Shown piece after piece: positions 1 to 9,579 of a stretch of DNA of 64,000 bases; position 1 is the stretch's first letter; each line of letters starts with the position of its first letter. The notes under the pieces were generated by a model that made no database searches, was not told the DNA's origin, and saw nothing but the letters and a program-made list of their open reading frames with translations. The DNA is taken from positions 1 to 64,000 of the forward strand of contig JANQMB010000317.1 in the NCBI GenBank assembly GCA_028280355.1, read 5' to 3'. Source of the stretch: Verrucomicrobiales bacterium. GTDB taxonomy: Bacteria; Verrucomicrobiota; Verrucomicrobiia; Verrucomicrobiales; DEV007. The translations under genes and the position numbers were made by a program.

Positions 1-1788
1 CGTCCACAGCTTGGTGTCGAACACCGCGTCCGGGTGGACGATGTTGCAGCGGACGCCGTGGGGCGCCAGCTCGAGGGCGGCGACGCGACAGAGCTGCGCG
101 AGGCCGGCCTTGGCACACGAATAGCTCGCCGCTCCCGCGCCCGGGGCGCTGACGTTGCGGGAACCGACCAGCACGACGGCGCCGTCGATGCCCGCCTTGA
201 CGAAGGGGATGGCGTGCTTGAGCAAGACCTGATGGCTGGTGAGGTTCACCGCCATCGACTTGTCCCAGTTGGACTGCAGCATGTCCTCCAGGTAGGCGCC
301 GGCGGTAAAGATCCCGGCGTTGCTGACCACGATGTCCAGCCCGCCGAACTCGCGCACCGTCTCCCCGACCGCCGCGGTCACCGCCCCCTCGTCGGTGAGG
401 TTCACCACCTTCCCGATGCCGCCGATCCCCGCCATCCCCTCGACGATGTCCGGGTTGAGGTCGAGACCGACCACCGCGGCGCCCGCGTCCGCGAGCGCCT
501 TCGCGCAGGCGAAGCCGATGCCCGCCGCCGAGCCCGAGACGATCGCCACCTTGCCCTCATGGGCGGGGCGGGCGCCGCGGCCTCCACGCAACTTGGCCTG
601 TTCGAGCTCCCAGTATTCGATCTCGAACAGCTTCGCCGCCGGCAGCGCACGCCAGCCGCCGAGCGCGTCCTGCGCCAGCTGCTGGGTCTTGGCCGTATGC
701 CGGACGATGTCGGCGACGGTGTCCGCCTCCCGGCGCGTCGCCCCGAACGATACCGTGCCGTAGCCCGGCCAGACGGCCCAGCGCGGCGCGGGGTCGAGCA
801 TCGCCAGGTCCCCGCCGGCGTGTCTGTTGAAGTACTTCGCGTAGCCCTCGGCGAAGCGGTCGACCGACGCCTCGACGTCCCGGCCCAACACGGCCGGGGT
901 CCGTTTGGTGCGGATGACGTGGTCCGGCGTCAGCGGTCCGCGTGTTGCCAAAATTTTGATATCCCCCCTCCCGGCATAGCCGGCCGCCTCTGGCGAACGG
1001 TCCCACAGGGCGTAGCAAGGTGCGCCGCGCCACCGCGAGACGACCCCCCGTAACGCCGCGAGGGCCGGCAGGTCCTCCCCGGATTTCGCCACCGCGGCGA
1101 CCTTCCGCCTGCCCGCCGCCGCCGCGACATGCCGCTCGGCTAGGGTCACCAGCTCGATCATCAGCTCATAACTCCTCTTCGCCTCGTGGTGGAAGGTGAA
1201 GATGCCGTGGTTCATCAGCACGAGCCCTTCCAGCTGCGGGAGGTCCGCGTTCCCCAGGCGCTTGTGGATCTCCTTCGCAAGGGCGAAGCCCGGCATCACG
1301 TAGGGGATCACCAGGACTCGGTCGCCGTAGACCTCCTCGACCCGCCCTCTGCCGCCGGGCGCGTTGGTCAACGCCAGCACCGCGTCGGCGTGGGTGTGGT
1401 CGACGAAGCGGTGCGGGATCACCGCGTGGACGATGGCCTCGATCGAGGGCGTCGGCGCCGAGGGGTCGAGCATCGCCGCCCGGCACTGCGCGACCATGTC
1501 GGTGTCGGAGAGGGTGTCCATCTCGGCCATCTTCAGGAGCGGGGCCATCCGGCATGGCGAGAAGCCCTCCCGCTCGATGGTCGCCAGGTCCCAGCCGCTG
1601 CCCTTGACGTAGAGGACGTCGGTCCGCTCGCCGTAGAAGTCGGTGACGCGGGCCTTCACCGAAGTGTTGCCGCCCCCGTGGAGGACGAGGTCGGGCTCCG
1701 CACCCAGCAGGCGCGAGGTGTACACCCGCTGCGCCAGCAGTCCCCTGCCGGCCCGTTTCGCCTCGGTTGCCTTCCAGCGAGATTTCAT
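1..1788 (-). CDS. bifunctional class II aldolase / short-chain dehydrogenase (3' end outside window)
   Basis: I read this frame directly on the minus strand from an ATG at 1788; it runs off the window at base 1 with about 596 residues visible. The N-terminal half is a class II (zinc) aldolase: a GGGNTSVK phosphate-binding loop near residues 38-45 and the DHTHAD metal motif with His131 and His133. The C-terminal half is a short-chain dehydrogenase: the glycine-rich loop GSAAGIG is near residue 418, an NAG motif follows, and YSCAK gives the catalytic Tyr/Lys near residue 556. The family (rhamnulose-1-phosphate aldolase/lactaldehyde dehydrogenase fusions such as RhaE-like proteins) is usually around 700 residues, so about 100 are missing. 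By family knowledge it splits a deoxy-ketose phosphate and oxidises the lactaldehyde; the exact sugar is inferred. It lies 40 bases downstream of glnS on the same strand. Confidence 0.92.
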   Translation of the reverse strand, partial: MKSRWKATEAKRAGRGLLAQRVYTSRLLGAEPDLVLHGGGNTSVKARVTDFYGERTDVLYVKGSGWDLATIEREGFSPCRMAPLLKMAEMDTLSDTDMVAQCRAAMLDPSAPTPSIEAIVHAVIPHRFVDHTHADAVLALTNAPGGRGRVEEVYGDRVLVIPYVMPGFALAKEIHKRLGNADLPQLEGLVLMNHGIFTFHHEAKRSYELMIELVTLAERHVAAAAGRRKVAAVAKSGEDLPALAALRGVVSRWRGAPCYALWDRSPEAAGYAGRGDIKILATRGPLTPDHVIRTKRTPAVLGRDVEASVDRFAEGYAKYFNRHAGGDLAMLDPAPRWAVWPGYGTVSFGATRREADTVADIVRHTAKTQQLAQDALGGWRALPAAKLFEIEYWELEQAKLRGGRGARPAHEGKVAIVSGSAAGIGFACAKALADAGAAVVGLDLNPDIVEGMAGIGGIGKVVNLTDEGAVTAAVGETVREFGGLDIVVSNAGIFTAGAYLEDMLQSNWDKSMAVNLTSHQVLLKHAIPFVKAGIDGAVVLVGSRNVSAPGAGAASYSCAKAGLAQLCRVAALELAPHGVRCNIVHPDAVFDTKLWT

Positions 1789-1828
1789 GGTCGCAGATCG
1801 GTCTCGGGTGATGATGTGTCTGTTGGCG

Positions 1829-3514
1829 TTATCTCCCCTGCTTTTTCGACCACGAGTCCCGCAGGGCGACGGTGCGGTTGAAGACGGGGCGGTCCGGCGT
1901 GGAATCCCTGGAGTCGACACAAAAGTAGCCGTTGCGCTCGAACTGGAAACGGGCGCCGGCCGGCTCGCCGCCGAGGGCCGGCTCGAGCTTGCAGCCGCCG
2001 AGCACCTGCAGCGCATCGGGGTTCCAGGTCTCGCGCCAGTCCCCCGCCGCGGGCTCCTCGACGGTGAAGCTGCGGTCGTAGAGCCTGACCTCGGCCTCGA
2101 GCGCGGCGTGCGCGGGGACCCAGTGGATGGCGCCGCGCACCTTGCGCCCCTCGGGGTTCTTGCCCAGGGTCTCGGGGTCGTAGGTGCAGCGCAGCTCGGC
2201 CACCTCCCCTTCCCCGTCGCGTACCACCTCGTCGCATCTCACGCAGTAGGAGTAGCGCAGGCGGACCTCCGCGCCCGGGCTGAGGCGGTAGTACTTCTTC
2301 GGCGGGTCCTCCATGAAGTCGCCGCGCTCGATATACACCTCCCCGGCGAGCGGCACCTCGCGCTTGCCCGCGTCCGGGTCCTCGGGGTTGTTCACGGCCC
2401 GCATCGCCTCGACGTGCCCGGCGCCCGGCCAGTTGGTGATGACCAGCTTGACCGGGTCGAGCACCGCCATGCGGCGCGGCGCGCTGCGGTTGAGCTCCTC
2501 GCGCACCGCGTGCTCGAGCAGGGCGATGTCGGTCAGGCTGTTGAACTTGGTCACGCCCACCGAGCGGCACAGCTCGCGGATGGCCGCCGGCGGGTAGCCG
2601 CGGCGGCGGAAGCCGGACAGCGTGGCCATCCTCGGGTCGTCCCAACCGTCGACGTAGCCCTCCTCGACCATCTGCACCAGGCGGCGCTTGCTGAGCAGCG
2701 TGTAGCTGAGCTGCAGCTTGGCGAACTCGATCTGGCGCGGCCTGGCCGGCACCGGCAGGTTGTCGACGAACCACTCGTAGAGCGGCCGGTGGTGTTCGAA
2801 CTCGAGGGTGCAGAGCGAGTGGGTGATGCCCTCGATGGCGTCGCTCTGGCCGTGGGTGAAATCGTAGCTCGGGTAGATACACCACCGGTCTCCGGTGCGG
2901 TGGTGCCCCTGGTGGAGGATGCGGTAGAGCACCGGGTCACGGAGGTTGAGGTTGGGGTGCGCCATGTCGATCTTGGCGCGCAGCACCTTCTCCCCGTCGG
3001 CGAACTCCCCCGCCCGCATTCGCTCGAACAGGTCGAGGTTCTCATCGACGTCCCGGTCGCGGAACGGCGAGTCCCTGCCGGGCTCGGTCAGGGAACCGCG
3101 ATACTGGCGCATCTCCTCGGCGCCGAGATCGTCGACGTATGCCTTGCCCTCCCGGATCAGATGGACGGCCCACCCGTACAGCTGCTCGAAGTAGTCTGAG
3201 GCGAAATGGAGGTGTTCGCCCCAGTCGAAACCCAGCCAGCGGATGTCCTCTTTGATGGCGTCGACGAACTCGCTCTCCTCCTTGGCCGGGTTGGTGTCGT
3301 CGAAGCGCAGGTGGCAGCGGGCGCCCGTCGCCCCGTTTTCCTCAGCGAGCCCGAAATTGAGGCAGATGGACTTGGCGTGACCGATATGCAGGTAGCCGTT
3401 CGGCTCCGGTGGGAACCGGGTGACCGAGGTGGCGTGTTTCCCCGAGGCCAGGTCGCCTGCGACGATCTCGCGGATGAAATCGGTGCGGCCCGGCGCGTTT
3501 TCTTGGTCTTCCAT
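1829..3514 (-). CDS. glnS: glutaminyl-tRNA synthetase
   Basis: This 561-residue cytoplasmic enzyme attaches glutamine to tRNA-Gln. The class I signature HIGH is at residues 43-46, in the context [15 protein letters not shown] typical of GlnRS, and the KMSKS-equivalent loop LSKRRL is near residues 274-279. The C-terminal half has the beta-barrel anticodon-binding region, including [10 protein letters not shown] and the final YFCVDSRDS stretch. Length and motif order match bacterial GlnRS, and I see no truncation. The start at 3514 gives the expected short N-terminal leader before TDFIREIV. A separate GlnRS implies that Gln-tRNA need not be made only by the amidotransferase route. It is divergent from the acetyltransferase at 3620. 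Confidence 0.98.
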   Translation of the reverse strand: MEDQENAPGRTDFIREIVAGDLASGKHATSVTRFPPEPNGYLHIGHAKSICLNFGLAEENGATGARCHLRFDDTNPAKEESEFVDAIKEDIRWLGFDWGEHLHFASDYFEQLYGWAVHLIREGKAYVDDLGAEEMRQYRGSLTEPGRDSPFRDRDVDENLDLFERMRAGEFADGEKVLRAKIDMAHPNLNLRDPVLYRILHQGHHRTGDRWCIYPSYDFTHGQSDAIEGITHSLCTLEFEHHRPLYEWFVDNLPVPARPRQIEFAKLQLSYTLLSKRRLVQMVEEGYVDGWDDPRMATLSGFRRRGYPPAAIRELCRSVGVTKFNSLTDIALLEHAVREELNRSAPRRMAVLDPVKLVITNWPGAGHVEAMRAVNNPEDPDAGKREVPLAGEVYIERGDFMEDPPKKYYRLSPGAEVRLRYSYCVRCDEVVRDGEGEVAELRCTYDPETLGKNPEGRKVRGAIHWVPAHAALEAEVRLYDRSFTVEEPAAGDWRETWNPDALQVLGGCKLEPALGGEPAGARFQFERNGYFCVDSRDSTPDRPVFNRTVALRDSWSKKQGR

Positions 3515-3619
3515 AGATTCGATCGCCCGCTAGTATGGCACAGCGCCCCACCCCCGCCACCCGCATTTGGGGGGCGGGCAGGCGCCCCCGAGAACCAACC
3601 CTTGACCCCCAAAACCCCC

Positions 3620-4126
3620 ATGCCGACCGATCCGCCGACCTCCCAGAATTTCGTCATCCGCCAGGCCGAGCCCACCGACGCCCTGGCGATCCACGAGCTG
3701 CTGATGGAGCTGGCCGAGTTCGAGAAGATCGCCGACCAGGTCGAGGCGACGCCGACCTCCACCCGCCTGGCGCTGTTCGGGGACGCCCCGAGCGCCGAGG
3801 CACTGGTGGTCGAGATCGATGGATCGACCGTAGGCACGGCCGTCTTCTTCCACAACTACTCGACCTTCGTCGGCCGGCGGGGGCTGTACCTTGAGGACAT
3901 CTACATCAAGCCGAGCTGCCGGGGGGCAGGCATCGGTCGCGCCATGTTGGTCGAGCTGGCGAGGCTCGCCAAGGAGCGCGACTGTGGCCGCATGGAGTGG
4001 ACGGTGCTCGACTGGAACAGCGACGCGATCCGCTTCTACGAGGAGAAGGTCGGGGCACAGCTCCTCACCGACTGGCGCCTGGTGCGCCTGGGGGCGACCG
4101 GGATCGCGAAGCTGGCAAGCGGGTAG
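3620..4126 (+). CDS. GNAT-family N-acetyltransferase, diamine/spermidine acetyltransferase-like
   Basis: A 168-residue single-domain GNAT protein. The ATG at 3620 was chosen because the frame open upstream of it runs antisense through glnS. The acetyl-CoA loop is visible as RGAGIGRAM (about residues 101-109), after the strand YLEDIYIKPS. The later segment VLDWNSDAIRFYEEKVGA matches the SSAT/diamine acetyltransferase subfamily, where the Asn and Tyr help bind CoA and protonate the thiolate. Substrate is inferred only; polyamines or other small amines are typical. It is divergent from glnS, and its stop is 22 bases from the convergent M60 gene. Confidence 0.9.
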   Translation: MPTDPPTSQNFVIRQAEPTDALAIHELLMELAEFEKIADQVEATPTSTRLALFGDAPSAEALVVEIDGSTVGTAVFFHNYSTFVGRRGLYLEDIYIKPSCRGAGIGRAMLVELARLAKERDCGRMEWTVLDWNSDAIRFYEEKVGAQLLTDWRLVRLGATGIAKLASG

Positions 4127-4147
4127 TTTCGCCCCTCCCCCCCCGCC

Positions 4148-7100
4148 TCAGGATGAGTCGGCCGAAAGGCGGACGAAGACTCGGGGGGTCAGGCCGCTCG
4201 TGGGGATGCTCACGGTGACACGGTCGATCCCGACGCCGCGGGAATCGGTGCCATAGAAGTTGTCCTCCACCTGGACGGTCACCCCGCCCGCCCCGTTGAC
4301 CGCCCGGGTCCAGCCGGTGAGGTTGGAACCGAACTCGACGTATGGGGCGAGGAGCACCGCGCTGTCGCTGCGGCGGAAGGTGAACACGATGTGGGTGGCG
4401 TTCCGGGTGGCTGTGAATGGGTCTGCGGTGGGGAGGGCAGAGGGGCTGGTCGCGGTGACGAAGGCGATGCCGTTGGGGAGGCCGTCCCTGTTCGGGTCTG
4501 CGCTGAACCCGACGGTCGCGGGGTTGGTCTGGCCGGGGTAGGCCAGGTTGATCCACTGCTGGTAGAGCCCGGCGCCGTTCACCAGCGCGATGTGGTTGGA
4601 GCTGCCACCGCTGCTGAACGCGTAATCGACCATATAGCCCGACGGGAGGTTGCTCACCGTCGCGAACTGCGTCCCCGACAGGGTGCCATAGGTGGCGATG
4701 AGGTAGAAGGGCTGGGTCGCACCGCCCGTCCCGACGGAGCAGTTGAGGGTGGCGCCGGAGATATCCAGCGTCCCTGCGACCACCAGGCGGTCGGCCGCTG
4801 CACCGTCGATCTCACAGCGGTAGGTGCCCTGGATCGTGACGTTGCCCCCCGCGGAGAGGGTGCCGGTCGATGCGCCGGGTGCGATGGCGCCGCCCGCCTT
4901 CACAACGACGGCGCCCGAGACCGTGCCCGTGCCGCCCAACGTCCCGCCCGACTCCACCGAGACGGCGCCGGTGCCGGTGGCCGAGCCCGCGGTGTTGTTG
5001 GCCATCAGGGAGCCCGCAGCGACCGTCGTGCCGCCGCCGTAGGTGCTCGCGGCAGTCATCGTCAGGTGGCCGGGGCCGGCCTTGGAGACCGTCGCGCTGG
5101 CCAAGGCTCCGGCGGTGGCGCCGATGGTGATCCCGCCGGCGAGGCCGGTGGTGTCGAACCGGACCGACTTGCTATTGAAACCTAGGTTGCTGCCGAGGTT
5201 GATGGTCGCGCCGTTGAGGGCGGGCGCGAAGCGGACGGTGAACGGGCCGGCGGTACCACAGAGCGAAAGGACCTCGGCGACCTCGCGCAGCGAGAGGTTG
5301 CCGGTCATGTAGTTGCGGTTGCTGACGTCAGAGCTCGTGCTGACGGTGATGGCGGAGCCGCAGGGGGTGCTGGCGCTGCTGTTCGGGTTGGAGCCGAGCG
5401 CCGTCTCGATGTTGTCGTCGAAGCCGTCGCCGTCGCTGTCGTGCAGCAGCGGGTTGGTGGGGCCTGACCCGGTGGGGTTGCCGGCCGCGTCTTGCCCGGC
5501 CTGCTCGCGCGCGTCAGAGATGCCGTCGTTGTCGGAGTCGTCGATGATGTAATTGTGGATCCGGACCTCGTCGATTGTGCCAGTGAAGAACCTCTGGTTG
5601 TCGCGGCGGTCGTAGCCGATCGTGACTGGCTGGAGGGGGTCGAGCGCCTTCAGCGGGCCGGTGGCGGTGGCGGCGAGCTGGCCGTCGATATAGATCCGCC
5701 CGTCGCCCCCCTGCCTCTGGGCCATCACGAGGTGCCACTGCCCGTCGTTGACCGTCTGTGTGGTGCTGAAATCGAACTGGAACCCCGAGTTGTAGATCCA
5801 GAAGCGGAGGGTGCCATTTTCGTCGACGAGGAAGTTGTACTGACCATGAACCCCTTGTCGCTGCTGGATGATGATGCCGCTGGCGGTGGTGCGGATCCAC
5901 GCCACCAGGGAGAAATCGGTCGTCCCGCCCAGGGAGGGGCTATTGCCCGTGAAGGTCACGTGGTCGTCCACGCCGTCGAACTGCAGGCCGCTTCCGAAAC
6001 GTCCCGTGCCCCAGGTCGGTGAGCCCTGGGTCGTGCCGGTCGCCTTCGCGAAACCCGAGTCGGCCAGGCTGGTGCCGCTCCCCTCGTCCATCCGCCAATA
6101 GGAGGAGAGGCCGTCGTGGACCGAGATCGTCGTGGTGAAGGCCTGCGTGTTGCCAGCGCTGGAGCGGTAGGTCGTGGAAAAGGTATCGGTCCCGGTGAAA
6201 TGGGCGTTCGATCGGTAGGTGTACATACCGCCGCCGTCGTCAGTAAGGGTGCCGTTGGCCGGGGCGGTGACGCTCACCAAGGTCGCGGTGCCGTCGAGTG
6301 ACATCCCCGCCCCGCCCAAGTTCAGCGTCGTCGGAACGCCGGTACGGGTGGTCGTCTCCCGCAACGACGACGCCAGGGGCATCCAGCTCGGGAGGGGCTG
6401 GCCGCCGGAGGTGGTCATCGCATTGACCGCCTGGATGGCCTGCGGCGAGACCTCTAGTTTCCAGTGGTTCACCATGTACTGCACCATATTGAACCCGGAG
6501 GCCTGCGACCAGCGCTGCAGCCAGAGGTCCTTTTTCTGCTGGTTCGACAACCCCGCCGCCCTGTCCACCGCGTGGTTGGCGTTGTAGATGGTCATGACGT
6601 CACGGTACGCCTGCCAGCCCTTGGGGCCGTCGGCCAACTGGAAGTAGAAGGGGTAGCCGTCTTTGCTGTCGAAGTTCGGTTGGCCGGCGTTGTTCACCGT
6701 ACTGATCGCCCGCTGCATCACCTGGTCGGGGTAGTTGGCCCATCCCCAGCCGGCGGGGGAGATCTTCGGGGCGCCGAGTTCCTGCGCCGCATTGGCGAAG
6801 ATGTTGACCGTCACCTCCACGTCGCCGTCAAAGGTGTAGTGGTTCCACGAGTCGTCGGGGCGCCCCTGCATCTCGTGGCCAAGCTCGTGGAACCAGCCCC
6901 ACTCGCCGCGGGCCCGCAGCTGCTCCAGGGTCATGCACACGCCCTGGGTCGTGCCGTTCACCACGACCGTATTGTAGTCGGTCGGCCCCTGTTGCGGGTA
7001 GCCGGCATGTAGCAGGCCGACGCTGATCTGGACGTCGATGTTGATCCTCTCCGGGTTGGTCCGCATGGTCTCATGGGCGGCGACCCAGTCCTGCCGGGCG

Positions 7101-8710
7101 ACTACGTCCCTCCAGAAGGTCATCAGGGCGATGGGGTCGCTGAGGTTGCGGATCCAGGAAGACGGGACCGAGAAGATGACCCCGTCGCAGGCCATCTCGG
7201 CGTAGGGCGCCGGGTAGTTCTTAATCCCGCCGTTCCAGGCCGCGTTGGTGGTCTGGCCGAGGACGAAATAGGGGGCCTGGATGGCGCCGCTGGTGGTGAT
7301 GTTGACCGACCCGAGGTTCGGCCGACCGGCGTTGCCGACGTCGATGTAAATGGCGCCGCCGAAGGCGCTGGCGACCTTGATCGACGCACTGTCGATCGGG
7401 AACCTCCGCACAATGCCGAAGGGGATCCGTTTCCACTGCTCCCGCCCAGTGATGTTATCGACGTGCCCACCCAACTGGACGAAGAACCCTTTCCCTACCA
7501 GCGACGCCGGGAAGGTCATGGTTACCAGAGCTCCGGGTTCGGCGTACATGCCGGTCGAAAGCCAACGGTTCTTGTTGGTGTCGATCGGGACGGTACGCAT
7601 ACTGCGGTCGGCTCCAGCAGGGATGCTGCCGTAGACCGCCTGGGCGGTAGAGTGCGCGGTGACACTGGCCGCCGGTGTGGCCGCCAGCCGGCCGGCCTCC
7701 CAGGTCAGCACGGCTTTGTCGAGCGGGTCGGAGACCGGGGCCGCCGGTGTGGCACTGACGGTGGAAGCCCGTGTGCCGAAGGCCGTATTGATACTTGTCA
7801 ACAGCGCGTGGCCGGCGGGCAAGGCGTCGAGTACCGCCATCGCTGCGCGTCCAGCTTCCAGCTTCTGCGCCACGGTGCCTGTGGTGGTCCCACCCCAGAC
7901 CCCCTGGGCGAAGGTCAAGGCCGCCGAGGCGTTGCCCAGCGCCGTCGCCCGCTGGACCGGGTTGACCTCGCAGAACCCGTTCGCCCAGGCCAGGCCAGCC
8001 TGGCGCAGGAGGGCGTTGCCGGTCATCGTCTTGAGATCAAAGCCGACCTGTTGGTACCCCCACCCGACCCCTCCGGTGAGGAGTCCCCCACCGTTCTGGA
8101 CAAAGGTTGCTAGGGCGGTGCTCTGAGCCGGCGTAGGCTGGGCCAGTTCGATCACCACCAGCCCTGCATTGGTGAGGCCGTTCTCCCAATCGTGACGCTC
8201 CGTGACGTTGGTGTATCCCTGGGCGGCCAGCCAGCTTCGCGCCTCCGACCTGTTGGTGACGATGCCGATGTTCTTCTTTCCGGAATTCGCCGCCCAGCCT
8301 ATGCTGTTGGTGTAAAGCCGGGCGGTATCCGATGTCGCTGCATGGCTGCTGAAATCCAGATAGCCAGGATGTGGGAGGGCGACGATGCGCCCCCCGCCCC
8401 AGAATGCGGCGGCGATGGCGACATCGTATTCGTTGTCCCGCGTGACCGCGAAGCCCCCCTGCCCGGCGGCTGCCCCCGGCGGATCGAAAACCGCCACTCG
8501 GCCGGGCGCGCCGACGACCGCGATGTTGGTTACCCCGGCGAGCAGGGCGTCGCGCGCCGTATTCTGATCGGCGACGGCCACCGCGGCGTCACCTCTACCC
8601 GGAAAGGCGAGTAGGAGGAGAGGCAGAAAGGCGCCGAAGAAGAGGCGGCGGGCTCTATTAGAAATCGTCTTGTTGGTACAGAGAGCAATCGACAGGTTCG
8701 TGGGATTCAT
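4148..8710 (-). CDS. secreted multidomain peptidase M60-like (enhancin-type) protein
   Basis: About 1520 residues from the ATG at 8710; an upstream in-frame extension to 8800 would add 30 residues encoded partly by a 9-bp tandem repeat, so I prefer 8710. A hydrophobic signal sequence (FFGAFLPLLLLAF) follows a basic patch. The M60 metallopeptidase core has HELGHE at residues 608-613, with a downstream acidic stretch (GDVEVTV) that can supply the third zinc ligand. Behind it come a cadherin/Ig-like module (FTGTDTFSTTY), a LamG/concanavalin-like domain (YWRMDEGSG onward), TSP3-type calcium loops (DSDNDGISD, DSDGDGFDD), and an autotransporter-associated strand repeat (STYGGGTTVAAGSL). M60 enzymes cleave glycosylated proteins such as mucins; that substrate is inferred from the family. 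It is likely exported and surface-displayed. Confidence 0.9.
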   Translation of the reverse strand: MNPTNLSIALCTNKTISNRARRLFFGAFLPLLLLAFPGRGDAAVAVADQNTARDALLAGVTNIAVVGAPGRVAVFDPPGAAAGQGGFAVTRDNEYDVAIAAAFWGGGRIVALPHPGYLDFSSHAATSDTARLYTNSIGWAANSGKKNIGIVTNRSEARSWLAAQGYTNVTERHDWENGLTNAGLVVIELAQPTPAQSTALATFVQNGGGLLTGGVGWGYQQVGFDLKTMTGNALLRQAGLAWANGFCEVNPVQRATALGNASAALTFAQGVWGGTTTGTVAQKLEAGRAAMAVLDALPAGHALLTSINTAFGTRASTVSATPAAPVSDPLDKAVLTWEAGRLAATPAASVTAHSTAQAVYGSIPAGADRSMRTVPIDTNKNRWLSTGMYAEPGALVTMTFPASLVGKGFFVQLGGHVDNITGREQWKRIPFGIVRRFPIDSASIKVASAFGGAIYIDVGNAGRPNLGSVNITTSGAIQAPYFVLGQTTNAAWNGGIKNYPAPYAEMACDGVIFSVPSSWIRNLSDPIALMTFWRDVVARQDWVAAHETMRTNPERINIDVQISVGLLHAGYPQQGPTDYNTVVVNGTTQGVCMTLEQLRARGEWGWFHELGHEMQGRPDDSWNHYTFDGDVEVTVNIFANAAQELGAPKISPAGWGWANYPDQVMQRAISTVNNAGQPNFDSKDGYPFYFQLADGPKGWQAYRDVMTIYNANHAVDRAAGLSNQQKKDLWLQRWSQASGFNMVQYMVNHWKLEVSPQAIQAVNAMTTSGGQPLPSWMPLASSLRETTTRTGVPTTLNLGGAGMSLDGTATLVSVTAPANGTLTDDGGGMYTYRSNAHFTGTDTFSTTYRSSAGNTQAFTTTISVHDGLSSYWRMDEGSGTSLADSGFAKATGTTQGSPTWGTGRFGSGLQFDGVDDHVTFTGNSPSLGGTTDFSLVAWIRTTASGIIIQQRQGVHGQYNFLVDENGTLRFWIYNSGFQFDFSTTQTVNDGQWHLVMAQRQGGDGRIYIDGQLAATATGPLKALDPLQPVTIGYDRRDNQRFFTGTIDEVRIHNYIIDDSDNDGISDAREQAGQDAAGNPTGSGPTNPLLHDSDGDGFDDNIETALGSNPNSSASTPCGSAITVSTSSDVSNRNYMTGNLSLREVAEVLSLCGTAGPFTVRFAPALNGATINLGSNLGFNSKSVRFDTTGLAGGITIGATAGALASATVSKAGPGHLTMTAASTYGGGTTVAAGSLMANNTAGSATGTGAVSVESGGTLGGTGTVSGAVVVKAGGAIAPGASTGTLSAGGNVTIQGTYRCEIDGAAADRLVVAGTLDISGATLNCSVGTGGATQPFYLIATYGTLSGTQFATVSNLPSGYMVDYAFSSGGSSNHIALVNGAGLYQQWINLAYPGQTNPATVGFSADPNRDGLPNGIAFVTATSPSALPTADPFTATRNATHIVFTFRRSDSAVLLAPYVEFGSNLTGWTRAVNGAGGVTVQVEDNFYGTDSRGVGIDRVTVSIPTSGLTPRVFVRLSADSS

Positions 8711-8745
8711 GGGGTTCGTGGGATTTGTGGGATTTGTGGGATCCA
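8701..8745. repeat. five 9-bp tandem units over the start of the M60 gene
   Basis: Five consecutive 9-bp units beginning TGGGATTCA, TGGGGTTCG, TGGGATTTG, TGGGATTTG, TGGGATCCA. The array overlaps the proposed start codon (8708-8710) of the M60 gene. The unit is a multiple of three, so copy-number change would alter the leader or N-terminus without shifting frame. Confidence 0.8.
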
Positions 8746-9033
8746 ACAGGCATATGAGGATCAATGGACGGAAAGCGGTGAACTCGCCTCCCTTCCTCAC
8801 TCCTCATTCCATGATCGACAGATGGATCCGGCACGGGCGGACCCTCGATTCCGAGCAGAGTCTGGTCAAGTTCGTATTGAACGCCCCTCGAAACTACCAA
8901 TTCCGCCTAGAGACCGATCGCCCCCAGACCACCTGTGGCTTTCCAGCTAAAAGAAAATCCGATGGCGCTGTAACCATCGGAGAGTCTCGCGCTAATAGTT
9001 TGCGTGGAGACGGCCCACCATACAGTCCGCGAC

Positions 9034-9579
9034 ATGAACGACAGCCAGCGTGCGGAGGAATTCGTCGAGCTGCTGACGGCTCATCAGAGTCGGCTATACG
9101 CCTACATCTACTCGCTGGTCGGCGAGGTGGAGTCGTCCAAGGACACGTTGCAAGAGACGAACAGGGTGCTGTGGCGGAAGGCGGAGGAGTTCGACCACTC
9201 CAGGCCCTTCCTCCCTTGGGCGCTGACCTTCGCCCGCTTCCAGGTACGCGCCTCGCGCTCCCGGATGGCGCGCGAGCGGCTCTGTTTCCGCGACGACGCC
9301 TCCCTGCAGGTCGCCTCTGACGAGGCGGGGGCGAAGCTTGTCGAGCCCGGGCCAGGTGAGCGCGAATTGGCCCTCGAGGCCTGCCTGGGGAAGTTGGGTG
9401 GGGATCAGCGCGAGATGGTCGGGAAATTCTATCGCGAGGGGATGAGCACCGCGGAGATCGGCGCGGCGCTCGGGCGGCGGCCAAACACCATCGCCGTCGC
9501 CCTGCACCGCATCCGTGCCGCCCTCGGGAACTGCATCCGTGAGTACCTGATGCACAACCCTGACCCCAGCAACTCATGA
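9034..9579 (+). CDS. ECF-type RNA polymerase sigma factor
   Basis: A 181-residue sigma-70-family protein. Region 2 is seen in FVELLTAHQSRLYAYIYSLV, and the region 2.3/2.4 helix in FLPWALTFARFQVRASRSR. Region 4 with its helix-turn-helix is STAEIGAALGRRPNTIAVAL. The spacing matches the sigma subfamily common in Planctomycetes and Verrucomicrobia. The ATG at 9034 is preferred over 9004 because the upstream residues do not resemble the family. The stop overlaps the start of the next gene by four bases (ATGA), so the two are translationally coupled and the next gene's FecR-like N-terminus is the expected anti-sigma partner. Confidence 0.93.
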   Translation: MNDSQRAEEFVELLTAHQSRLYAYIYSLVGEVESSKDTLQETNRVLWRKAEEFDHSRPFLPWALTFARFQVRASRSRMARERLCFRDDASLQVASDEAGAKLVEPGPGERELALEACLGKLGGDQREMVGKFYREGMSTAEIGAALGRRPNTIAVALHRIRAALGNCIREYLMHNPDPSNS

